Assembly: GCA_025765615.1 (NCBI GenBank) | Contig: JAIVFJ010000095.1 | Coordinates: forward strand, 186,001-250,000 | DNA length: 64,000 nucleotides | Direction of reading: 5' to 3' | Source of the DNA: Zopfochytrium polystomum | Lineage: Eukaryota > Chytridiomycota > Chytridiomycetes > Chytridiales > Chytridiaceae | Shown: one piece after another, positions 13,201 to 23,572 of the stretch | Layout: each line of letters begins with the position of its first letter | How positions within the stretch are numbered: the first letter of the stretch is position 1 | The notes under the pieces: generated by a model | Databases searched by the model: none | Told to the model about the DNA's origin: nothing | The model's input: only the letters and a program-made list of their open reading frames with translations | Translations under genes and position numbers: made by a program

Positions 13201-16200
13201 GAGGTAACAACATTTTTATTGCGAAAAAAGAAATAGAAACCATGCAAATTAATCAGTTTTCGCTTTGAAGGCGGAAAGCTCAATCAGATCCGCGACGCTC
13301 GAATCCGAAATGCTCCCAAAAGCTGAAGAGCTGCAGAAAGCGCTGTCGGATTTGCGGGCTGAGGTGGAACCGCATCGCGAAGCTCTCTCGACGCTCCACA
13401 ACGTCTTCAAATCAGAAATGGAGGATTTCGATCCGCTGGAATGGACGAGGGAGAAACTGCTAGACTTGATTCCTACAAATTTGATCGGATCGAGTCAAGG
13501 GGCCGAAATCGAAATGCTAAGACTGCAAGACGAGGATCAGCGACGAAGGAAACGCGAGCTGCTGGACAGCCTCGATGCACTAAAGTCTGTGTGCAAGGTC
13601 AAGGTTGACGAAATGAAGCGGCTGGAGGAGGACATTCTTGCACAACGTTCGTAGCTGTTCAACTTTGTGAAATCACTCGAGAAGCGCACTGACGGATATC
13701 CGCTTTACCCCGTATCTGAACAGGGCAATTGGGGTCTATGGCAGTGCAAAGAAGTTCTTTGAGCCGGTATACTTTGGATAAAATCAAAGAGTCTGTGCTT
13801 AGAGTGAGAACTCAAAAAGTCAGACTGCTGGAACACGCAACGGTAAATATAAACTGCCTATTAAGTTGCAGTGAAGTAATGCTCGGCTTTATTACATCAA
13901 AAGAAAATAACGGAGGATGTTAAAGTTTCAAATTGGAGGCGGTTTGACGAAGAAACAGCTGCGGAGATAATCGAGAGTTTCAGTAGAACCGTTGAAACTT
14001 TCTTTGAATTCCGAGATCTCGTCATCCATGAAATTGAGGCAAGTGTGTCTAAGAAGGCCGCTTCGCACTAAAACGGCATGCAGGAATGCTTCAGGTTGCG
14101 CGGATTATCACTGCAGCATCTTGCCTCGACTGCAAGCCTCAAGGCCAATGCAGAAAAAGACCCCGAAACAAGCGCAGACGCATCCGACCCTCCTATTGAT
14201 CCGCTGGCCAGCCTCGCGGACAATAAAATCGAACAATTGGTCGCGACAGAATCATCGGCACCCTACGTTTCCAACCCACAAGCATTCGTAGATCTCATTC
14301 GCCAGCACCGTGATCGATTTTCGAAAGCCGTCCAGGCATCCAGTCCAGTTCAGGTTATTACTACCGGTCGACAGGATGCTCCCCTCAGCGAGCAAAAATC
14401 CCTCAACGACACGGCGTATTCCCGTTTGCTCGCCCTGAGCGCCGGTTCTTCCGCCACACTCTCGAGCCCGGAATCAGTTCTTCGCGCCCTTGCAGAATCT
14501 CCCCAAAAGGAGGCTGTGAGGCTGGCCGCGCAGTGTCAGCTGAATGCCCCGCAGACGAGGCGGGATGAGCTCGGTCGGTTCGGCTGGCTTGCTTGGCGTC
14601 TAATGGCGCGTGCCAGTCGATCGTTTGACGCAAATATTGGGACGTCCACGGAAGCTATTAATATTGGAAGGCCTTCAGTTTCTAGTGCCGAAGAGGGGCT
14701 GGGCAGCACTATCAAAGCGCTCGAAGAGAAGTACGAGACGCTTCTGAAAGCGCACGAAGCTTTGAAGTCGCAAACGGGACTAGAGCTTGGTTCTTCTGCA
14801 CCGAAGCAGTCTCAGCCTTCAAATGATCCATCAGCAAACGAAAAAACGACGGCTGACGTATCTTTGGGGAACTCGGCAGCGCTTGCCAATGAGAGTGTGA
14901 TGCCTCTGAACCCTCGGAGACCTGCAGGCATGCCTGTTCGGTTCGTTGGCATTCGGGAATCCTCCTCTCTGGGCAACGAACCAAACTCTGAAAGGGTCCC
15001 ACCTATTACACAATCTGCGATTCCGTGGAATTTATCGACGACACCCGACAAGATTAAAGCGGGGCTCTTAAAGTTTGTCAAAAAGAGCTATGATTTGCTT
15101 CCAACCAGCATCGTCCCGGCCGCTCCAGCCCTTTCTGCCCCGTCGGGAGTTTACTCAAACCCGGCCGTAAATCCCTTCGGTCAGGCTCCTGCCAGTCGGA
15201 AGCCCAGCAACGGAATCGAAATGCAGAGCGCTGGCAACAGCTTTAGTGGTGCGCCTGCGCGTAGACAAGTCTCAGGAAACGGCGGGTTTTTGGGTGTTCC
15301 GAAAGCAGGGGCAGGGCCGCAATCTCGCAAAGTCAGCACCGCTTCTGGCATGGAAGGAGAGTGGTTCGACGCAGTTGACGGCGCCGAAAACGAGCAGTTA
15401 TCTTCACAGACAAACGGTGCCTTCGTAAATGAGACTTTCGCGGCAGACGAGGACGATACAGACAACAGCGACGAGGACGCAAATGGATACGAAGGCGCCG
15501 AACCACAGCAAAACCAATATGGGGGTCCCCTGCGCGAACACGTTCAACGCCGTCGCAGTGCACAGGAGATCATTCACTTTGCCGACGCAGAAGCCGTTCT
15601 TGCCCGTCGCCACGAATCGCGATTGAGTCGCGAAGATCAGCCGTCGAGACGGAGGCGCGTGTCGTACGACGAGCCATTTGCTCGACTCGAAACGACATCC
15701 GTCTCACCAATCCGAGACGTGAGGTTCGCTGCCGGCACAACGACCATACAGGATCCGCCCCGGAAGTCGGAACTCTCGGCGTGGGTGGAAGAGCAGAACC
15801 TGCGGGCCGCGGTGGGGCGGTCGGCGGACGACCGTCACGCGATGATGCTGCAGCGACCGCCTCGGGTGGACGACTCTCGGCCCGGGGACGAAGCGTTCCG
15901 ACGGTCCGGCCAGGCGAAGGAAAAGGTTTCGTCTCCTCCGGCGCGCACGAGCTCGACCGAAGTCCGACCGCCGCCTTTGAGCAGCGAGCAGCACAAAGCG
16001 GCGCAGAAGCAGCATCAGCCGCCGGAGCCGACGCGCCGTGACTCGCGGACGTCGCCGGTACGCAAGCCGGTGGAAAAGGTGTTCAGAAACGTCGACGTGA
16101 TTGTGACGGGCAGCGCAGACGACTACGGTGGTGTGCGAAAGCCGGTGGAGCGGCGCACGAGCAGCGTCGTGAAGGCGGGGGATGTGCGTCAGGACAGCGG

Positions 16201-16558
16201 ACTTGGTGGGAGCGCCGGGAGCGACGAAGGCGGGCAAGACAAGGGCCGAATACTTCCTGGATTCTTTACGGAAAAGGGTGAGATTTGGGGGGACGGGCGA
16301 GCACGGCAATGTTTCGTTTCGTTTTCTTTACGGTTATCTACCAACTCACACGTGTTTGGTTCAGCCGTGCAGCGGTGCGACAGCCAGACTTCGAACGGTT
16401 CAAGCGGCTCTCGCTTGTCGCAGTCGCAGCGCCGGAAGGGCGCTGGTGGTAGTGGTGGTGGACGGCGGTCGGGAGCGCAGCGGAAGCTTGCGCTGAGCGG
16501 GGTGGTTGCGAGTTTGAAGATGGACAACGACGCTTTGGTGGAACGCTTCGCGTCCTAA
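10220..16558 (+). CDS. BRO1-domain protein (ALIX/Bro1/Rim20 family) with V domain and long disordered tail
   Basis: Proteins of this family bind ESCRT-III (Snf7/CHMP4) through the BRO1 domain on endosomes and act in multivesicular-body sorting or pH signalling. The ATG at 10220 has an A at -3. The first ~250 codons are Ala/Gly-rich low complexity, and the frame changes somewhere in 10500-10640, so an intron or an indel there is unresolved. The BRO1 core begins near 11100 and continues through QIEFFWFEAF and QYEKAAVLYNVAAVL (11474-11653). Introns: 11222-11314, 11370-11473, 11654-11722, 11883-11986, 12106-12166, about 12358-12490, and about 12833-12990 with an ACTAAC branch site. A coiled V-domain (LYPXL-binding type) follows to about 14040. 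The last ~800 residues are Ser/Pro/Arg-rich and disordered. One intron near 14039-14088 uses a GC donor; the last is 16278-16364. No exact LYPXL or PSAP motif was noticed in the tail. Which family member (Bro1, Rim20 or ALIX) cannot be decided by eye. Confidence 0.8.
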
Positions 16559-17446
16559 GCTGGAGGGAATAAGAAGGGACCGCACTATTATTAATACTAC
16601 TTGAGTGGCGCATGTTAAGATGGCCTGCGAATCGCCGTGTTTTTTACAAGACGCGGGGACCCCTTCGCCTTTCGTGGAGCTATCACGTAAAGTTGTTGTT
16701 CCTCGAAAGACACCTTCACTGCTGTCCGCAAGAAAAAAAAAAAATAAAAAATTTGGTTGTGACTGTGCAGTTCGCCATTGGATGCACCAGAGATGCCACA
16801 GTGATTGTTGCGTACCGACGCCTTCCTGCACTAATGGCAACGGAATTCTCCTTCAAAAAAGCAAGCAAAAACATTGCTTTCCAGTGAGCCACTGGAACTT
16901 CCAGCAGTCACCGGAAATTTCTCCTTTTTGACTGGTTTTTACTTACGGGACAGGTGTGTGGGGGTGGATTTTGCAGGAACCTGCTGTTTTTTGGGCCATT
17001 CCTGTGGGCCCTCGGAATAAGCAGGTCAGTCTCGAGGACTGACAACGCTCCATGCCTTCTTCTCACTGTCACTTTTTTTTTGGTCAGTGTCAGCTTTCTG
17101 TTGCACATAAGCAACGAGGATGCCCTCGCACACAGCTGAAAAAAATTCTGGTGCACATTGTGACTGTCAGTATCGTTCTCACAATGCCCACTAGAGAGCA
17201 AGCCACCGCCAATGCAGACCTGGGCACTGGCTTGTGCTGATGACAAATACTCTGAGTATTAAGTGGAACAGAAACCCAGTGTCAACAGTTTTCCTCCTCC
17301 TCTGCTCAAGAATATAGGAGAGGTTTTTACCCTGTGCCAGTCATGCTTGCCTAGCAACCATTACAGCAATATCATTATCATGTATCAATAATTCATAACA
17401 GAGTTTTTTTCTCTTTCTCTCCAAGTTGGGGAGAAGGACCCACAAA

Positions 17447-17505
17447 CACACATCTCCACTTCATTCACTCCTTCCACTCACTCACTCAGAGTAGACTGTT
17501 TACAC
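17447..17505 (+). repeat. Dispersed repeat end, copy 1
   Basis: About 60 bases from the CACAAACACACATCTCC segment through CACTCACTCACT to AGAGTAGACTGTTTACA recur in inverted orientation at 51641-51705 with very few mismatches. Similarity stops right after TGTTTACA, which suggests this is an element terminus. The 17-bp core also appears inverted at 18002-18019. Confidence 0.6.
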
Positions 17506-17879
17506 CCCAATTCTTGTTTCATAATTGAGACGGTATGGTGGATCCAACTGCACACTCGAGGATTTGCTTAGAAAATGATAAGGAGAGATTGACTTATCAG
17601 TTGTTTTGGCGAACATGCCTCACAATGTCTTCAATGCATGTGAGATGATCATTCCCAGTGTCGTCCCCGCCAATTATCACAGTTGAAACAAACCCTCCTG
17701 TGCTGGTCTGGTCAGAGTGAATGGTAAGCTGGGCAGCTAAGGGATTTTGTGTGGATATTTGCAATCGAAACCGGTGCAATGGAATGATGCACAACCCTTT
17801 CGTTTATGGCTTGGAACAATTCAACTTCTGCTGCCACCTTGAATATTGCCCACAAAGCTGCAATGTGCAGAGTTCAAGG

Positions 17880-17970
17880 GAATTCTCTATGAAAATGTGG
17901 CTTGCCTCTGGAGGTCTTCCACTATCTTGGTAGCACTTCAAAGGATGGCCTGGTCACTAACAATTTTAGT
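17880..17970 (+). pseudogene. Possible decayed non-LTR retrotransposon RT fragment
   Basis: One frame reads LPLEVFHYLGSTSKDGLVT. This resembles the F-x-YLGS-x-x-S-x-DG block found late in LINE reverse transcriptases. Stops and frame breaks lie on both sides and no other RT motif was found, so at most a fossil remains. The match rests on about a dozen residues and could be chance. Confidence 0.3.
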
Positions 17971-18001
17971 TGACTGAAACACTTCCGCACAACTTCCCAC
18001 C

Positions 18002-18020
18002 TGTAAACAGTCTACTCTGG
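18002..18020 (+). repeat. Dispersed repeat end, inverted copy 2
   Basis: TGTAAACAGTCTACTCTGG is the reverse complement of the repeat end at 17487-17505. The pair encloses about 500 bases. No matching target-site duplication is visible next to either copy, so it is unclear whether the pair bounds one element or belongs to two insertions pointing outward. Confidence 0.5.
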
Positions 18021-18200
18021 CCTTGGTCAGTGTTTGCGATGGGGCGGTTTGCCTTTTTTCTCGCCCCGCCTTGCACCTCCTTCTTTTTGTTTTTTTTTTT
18101 TTTTTTTTTTTTTGGGTATCAACGAAGGTTTGTTTTTTAATGACAGCACAAAGATATTAGTAGTGCGAGAGCGACCACCTGTCGCAAACACAAGACCGAG

Positions 18201-20146
18201 ATGGCATCCAGGTACGCTGCCCCGACTGCTCCCGCCGCCGCCGCCGCCGCTTCTGCCAAAACGATCAAAATAAAGGCGGATTATGTGCCCAAAGGTGAGA
18301 ATCGTGAACGCGGGGCCGTAGCCGCGCCATGGGTGGAGGGGGGGAATCTGGAAGTAGAGGTGGAGGCGCAGGGATGAGGCAGAACCAAGCAACGATGTGA
18401 GATCAGAGGCCCTACATTAATCTGTCTCTGCAGCCAAGCGCGGATCGTCGTCCTCCACCTCCTCGTCGGCAAAGGGTAGAGGGCTCACACAACTATGTCC
18501 TCGCTGCAAGCGTGCTATCCCAGGTAAGAGTTCATCGTGCAGCCCTGACCAAGAACTGAACCATTGTAACTAACCGATTTCCTGCGCAGTTGCCGAGATG
18601 GAGGAGCACGTCAGGATTGAGCTCTTGGATCCGCAGTGGCGGCAGCAGCGCGATCGGGCTGCCGAAAACCTTGCGTCCTCCAATCTGCTGACCGGCGGGG
18701 TGATTGCCGAAAACCTTAAACGCATCAGCACATTTCGGTCGGACATATTCGACGGGGATGAAGGGGCGAGGGTGGAAAAGGTGTCCATAAGAATGAGCTT
18801 GAGCACTCAAAACCCCCTTCCCTCTGTTTGTACAGTCACTCCTTCCCCTTGTTTTGGTGCCTGAAAACACTGGAACTGTCCTCTTTCATTAGTTTCATCC
18901 GAGTGGTTTGGAGTGCAGGTAACCCATCCCCTGTTATTCAAATAATCTGACCATCGCTTCCCTTCGTTTCCCTGATTACGCCATTCAGATGAGAGAGCTC
19001 AATCAAAAAGCTAAAGAAAATGAGGACAAGATTTGGGACGGCCACACAGCGACGATCACGGCGGTTCAGCAGAAAGCCTTCACAATCGGCATGCAAGAAC
19101 TCCTGAGCAAACGTTCAAGGGAGGAGGTGGAAGAGGATCTCATCGGCCCTCAATCCAAAAAAGTTGTTACGGGAGAGGCTGCTCCTGTTGCCGTCGCCGT
19201 AAGGATCGGATTTTCCTGCTGGATTTCATGCTCATTTGGTTGTTTTCGTTTTTGTTTCCTGTACTGACTGCCCTCTAAGACCCCCGCCACCGCCGCCACA
19301 ACCGATGTTTCTTCTGCGAGTGTTTCTTACGGCTATCCCTACGCGTACTCCGACCAAGGCTCCTCAACTGCGGGATACTACCAAACAGCCAATGGGTTCG
19401 ATAGCCAGCGTGGAGCTGTGCAATCGAGTGCAGCGGGGGCTGAAACGGCCACTCCCAGCACTGTGAGCTCGTATTATGGGCAGGCGCCAGGCGTAAGCAC
19501 CACGTTACCTGCTGTGGACTCTTACCCGAACCCTGCAGCTCCTTCTGTGCCCAGCGTGTTGGCTGCAGTGCCTCCTCCGCAACCCCTCACCAGTGTCGCT
19601 GTGTACCCTATTCCCTCGCTGACGTCCAGTAAGAAGCATGAACCAACACTTCCCGGATTCATTCCCGAACCGCATTTTCTGGCGATGGCAAAGGCAAGTT
19701 TATTGTTTTGCTGCGCGCTCTTTCGAGAAGCTCATTTTCCCAACACTTCGGTGGCTTTGTTGTCACAGACTCCGTTCTCGTTGAGCATTCGGATTCCGCA
19801 GGCGTTCTTGGACAAAGTATCCAGCGAGAAGCTGCCCTGGAGGTTTCCCGCCCCTCCGCCGCGTCGCCCCGGATCGTCATCTGCCACGGCAACGAGCGGG
19901 TCGGACGCCGGGTACGGGTCGGTCATTGTGATTCCGTCGATCAGTCCGTCGGCCTTGGTTTCGGACATCAAGGAAAAGCTGAGCGCCCTCACGGGCATGC
20001 CGGCGTCCAAGCAGAAGATGACTCTTCCGGAGCGAATGAGAACAGCTCGTCAAGTGATGAAAGACTCGCTGACGGCTGCCTACTACAACCTTTGCGCGAG
20101 CGATATTGTTGAGCTGGGAAGCCGGGAGCGCGGCGGGAAAAAATGA
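18201..20146 (+). CDS. SF3A1: Splicing factor SF3A1-like protein lacking both SURP domains
   Basis: SF3A1 (SAP114/Prp21) is a subunit of the SF3a trimer of U2 snRNP and helps branch-site recognition. Exon 1 (18201-18294) encodes an Ala-rich start followed by IKIKADYVPK, matching the linker that in other SF3A1 proteins comes after the SURP domains. Exons 2 and 3 (18434-18523; 18590 on) encode a Cys pair and MEEHVRIELLDPQWRQQRDR, a hallmark of the family. WDGH and EDLIGPQSKK follow. The C-terminal ubiquitin-like domain ends in ERGGKK, like the RGG end of human SF3A1. The intron at 19694-19768 has a GC donor; removing it joins FLAMAK to TPFSLSIRIP, matching the family. The N-terminal SURP1 and SURP2 domains are absent, and nothing upstream to 16559 encodes them. 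The product is about 480 residues, versus roughly 790 in human. Confidence 0.85.
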
Positions 20147-20294
20147 GCAAGTGATAATATTTGAAACAATAGTAGTTGCTGAGATTGCTTCGCGTTCTCT
20201 TTAGCGGGGGGGTGGGAGGTTTGGTCGACACTCGTGAGCCGAGAAAACGGATCGCGCGAACGGCAAAACTGGCCAACCGAAGAAGACAAGAGAA

Positions 20295-20339
<45 letters not shown>

Positions 20340-20484
20340 TCAGATAGATCACAAATGAGACAAAGACAAAAGAGGCAAACAAAACATAACATACAGTGGA
20401 GAAAGAAAAAACAACAAGAAAAAGAAAAAGAAAAAAAAAAGGAAAAAAAAAAAAAAAAAAAGGAAACCAGGCGCCACAAGGGCC
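20147..20484. other. SF3A1 to GGT intergenic region with microsatellite and A-rich leader
   Basis: Contains an (ACAG)n tract and then about 100 bases of almost pure A/G leading into the GGT start codon. No gene is seen; minus-strand frames here are artefacts of the simple repeat. Confidence 0.7.
20295..20339 (+). repeat. (ACAG)n microsatellite
   Basis: About eleven uninterrupted ACAG units, 145 bases upstream of the GGT ATG. Confidence 0.95.
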
Positions 20485-22765
20485 ATGACGACGAGCTTCA
20501 CGCCCGACCCGCTCTTTCCGTTTGCGACCCGGCGGTCGGCCGTCTACGCAACACATGGCATGGTGGCGTCCACGCAGCCGCTCGCCACAGAGGCCGGCCT
20601 ACGCATCCTCAAGGCCGGCGGCAACGCCGCAGACGCCGCCGTCGCAGTGGCCGCCGCCCTGAACGGTATGTTGTGGTCTTCATCTGTGTTTTTCTTTTTT
20701 TTCCAAGCAAGAGAGAGCCCACAGCGATGCACGTTCAAAGACAGACAAGATAGTTCTAGTTCTTTGACTTACTACAACCAACCCCCCGTCAGTCACGGAG
20801 CCCGGCTGCACCGGCATCGGGGGGGACCTGTTCTGCCTCTACTTCGACGCCGCCACAAAGACGGTCAAGGGCCTGAACGGTTCTGGCCGCGCCCCCGCCG
20901 CGCTGACTTTGGACTCGCTGCGCAAGGCAGGCATTTCGGGCCGGTCCATCCCGTCAAAGAACGCGAACGCCGTGACCGTGCCGGGCGCCGCCGCGGGATG
21001 GGTGAGCCTCCTGAATTTCATTTCCCCACCGGGTAGTTCACTTGCCGTGGGGTGAACCTGATCCTGACCTCGTGCAAACAAAAAAAAAAAAAAAAAAAGG
21101 TCGACACGATCGAACTCTTTGGTTCCAAGAAACTCACCATGGCCGAAATCCTCGAGCCGGCCATCCAGCTCGCCGAGAACGGCTACCCCGTGGCCCCCAT
21201 ATCCGCGTACATGTGGCAGAGAAGCGAAAAGATGCTGCAGACCGCTTCTCCGAACGGCGGGGAGATGCTGAAGGACGGCCGCGCCCCAAATGTCGGCGAG
21301 ATTATTCGGCTCCCGACCCTCGCGCAGTAAGTTTTTTTTTTTTGCGCTCTTTGCGCTTTTGGGAATTGCCGTGTTGGGACAATCGTCCCCTGATCATCCA
21401 TTTTGTTTTCTTTCTCTTTTCAAACAGAACATTCCGCGCGGTCGCTTCAGAGGGAAGGGCCGGCTTTTACAAAGGCCGAATCGCAGAGGCCATCGTTGAA
21501 GTGATCTCCTCTCTCGGGGGCCGCATGACGTTGGAGGACCTCGCGTCCCACACGTCGACGCCGGTGACCCCGATCTCCATCACCTACGAGGGCGTGACCG
21601 TGCACGAATGCCCCCCGAACGGCCAAGGCATCACGGCCCTGATGGCTTTGGGAATCCTTGAAGCCCTTCAGGAAAAGGGGATTACGGAGAAGCTGGGCAA
21701 GCTGGAGCACAACGGAGTCGATTACCTGCACGCAATCATCGAGGCGCTGCGCGTTGCGTTTGCAGACACGCGTTATTTCGTCGCGGACCCTGCCGTTGTC
21801 GACGTTCCTGTGGAAGGGATGCTCAGCAAGGTGTGTGGCACAGTCGGAACGCGGAAGCGACCTGCTCATTCCTCTTTTGGTTATTATTCCTTTTCATCAC
21901 GCCCGGCCAATAGAGCTACCTCGCCGACCGCGCGAGCACCCTTATCTCCGCCGAAAAGGCGTCCAGCAACATCATCCACGGCAGCCCGGCAAACTCGTCG
22001 GACACGGTGTACTTTTCGGTCGTGGACGCGGCCGGGAACGCGTGCAGCTTCATCATCTCCAACTACGAAGGGTTCGGCACGTGCGTGATCCCGAAAGGCT
22101 GCGGCTTCACGCTGCAGAACCGCGGGTCAAACTTTACGTTGGAGGAAGGCCATCCGAACTGCATCGCTCCCGGGAAACGACCGTACCACACGATTATTCC
22201 GGTAAAAGCGATAACGATTTTGCGCCGGGGGTCCCAATAATAACCAGACCTCGGCTCCTTTTCTTTTGACCTTTCTTTCTGCTGGAATTTTCGCCCCAAC
22301 GAAATGGCAATCTTCAAACGTTTTACAACCCCCCAATTACCCCTTCGAACCACCCACGCACAGGCGATGGCGACAAAGAACGGCAACCTCTACATGTCCT
22401 ACGGCGTGATGGGCGGCTTCATGCAGCCGCAAGGGCACGTGCAAGTACTTCTAAACGTGCACGCGTTCGGGTTCGACCCGCAGTCGGCGCTGGACGCGCC
22501 GCGGGTGTGCCTCGCGCCGTCGCCGGGGGACGACAAGGACGACACTGCGAACGGGATTGTGTACGTGGAGGACGGGATCCGGGAGGAAGTTGTGGCGGGG
22601 CTCCGGGCGAAGGGCCACCGGGTGGTGGTGGTGAAGGGCGCCGCGCGGGGCGTGTTTGGGCGCGGGCAGATCGTGTTGGTGAGGGAGGACACGGATAGCC
22701 CGACGGGGCGGGTGCTCGCGGCGGGAAGCGACGGGCGGGGTGATGGGTTGGCGTTTGGTTACTGA
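20485..22765 (+). CDS. Gamma-glutamyltranspeptidase (YwrD-like, no signal peptide)
   Basis: Ntn-hydrolase that cleaves or transfers the gamma-glutamyl group of glutathione and related peptides; the precursor self-cleaves before a catalytic Thr. Introns 20666-20793, 21002-21099, 21327-21427, 21831-21913 and 22202-22363 all preserve frame. N-terminal family signatures are [18 protein letters not shown] and CTGIGGDLF. The Thr in [11 protein letters not shown] (codon 22004-22006) aligns with the nucleophile of E. coli Ggt (TTHYSVVD). [19 protein letters not shown] and [10 protein letters not shown] follow in the small subunit. No signal peptide or membrane anchor is visible, unlike secreted or plasma-membrane GGTs, and the sequence is closer to the bacterial YwrD type. 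The second intron ends in a 19-base A-tract directly before its AG. Product about 570 residues. Confidence 0.92.
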
Positions 22766-23572
22766 CGCTGAACCGCGCGGCGCGTGGACTTTTTTTTTTT
22801 TCTTTTTTCTTTTTTTTTTCTTTCCTCTCGTTTCTTGTTTTTGTTCTCTCCCCCATTTTCCTTTCGATTTCACCACCTTTTGATTTTCCGCATTGGGCGG
22901 GCAGCCGATAAAGACACGACTTCTAAACAGTACTGATCGTAATGAGGAAATACATCGCTTATGAGATGTCGACGAGGCCGGGGCCACGCGGTTCACGGAA
23001 GCGCCGTTTCGATTCAGTTGTAAAAGTAATTTACCGCGTATTCATTTAGTTTTCCAACACCTGCTGCACGACAGAGAGCGCAAGCTCCCGAATCTTGTAA
23101 CCGCCGCAGGATTCCACCAGTTTTATTCTCTATCATCGCAAACCAAAGGAGAAAACGAAAAAAAGATGCGAAAAAAACAAAATTGGAACAAGAAGTGGGA
23201 GAAAAAGAGAAGAGAAATGCGCGCTTTAAGCCGGTCTACATGGAAAATGGGAGGGAAAAGCAAAAAGTGAAAGATACACACGTTAAACTTGTCCGGGGGG
23301 GAAGGGGGATAACGGGAAGACTTTCCAAACACAAGTTAGTGTTGCTCGCCTTACCCAGCAGCATCCCAAAGAACGAGAAAAAAACCAGCAGTGATTCGGC
23401 GTTGGGGTACAGAAAGACAAATAGTGAGGCGAGAAGAGATGCGAAGCTGTCAGAAAGGCAGGCGGAGACAGACGAAACAAGCAGAAGAACGATCCAGAAA
23501 ATCAAACAATTATTTGTATTCCACCCCTTCCCCGCGCGCCTTCCCGAGGTAGACAGCAATATTGCACCATCT
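22766..23572. other. Intergenic region between convergent GGT and CDC14 genes
   Basis: About 800 bases shared as 3' flank by two genes that run toward each other. T-rich near the GGT stop and A/G-rich toward CDC14, which fits opposed 3' ends. No convincing gene found. Confidence 0.6.

Larger units (their letters stand above)
16559..18200. other. Gene-poor stretch with repeat ends upstream of SF3A1
   Basis: About 1.6 kb with no convincing host gene. Base composition is more AT-rich than the flanking genes. It holds two inverted copies of an AGAGTAGACTGTTTACA end (see separate entries), a short reverse-transcriptase-like trace near 17900, and a long T-tract at 18089-18113 just before SF3A1. 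Confidence 0.6.

Noticed and set aside
17487..18019. A 533-bp MITE bounded by 17-bp inverted repeats
   Set aside because: No target duplication is present at the outer edges, and the outer flank of the left copy is itself conserved in a third copy, so the ends more likely face outward.
20201..20556. Minus-strand frames rich in SVCL and Phe
   Set aside because: They are translations of the (ACAG)n tract and A/G-rich leader.
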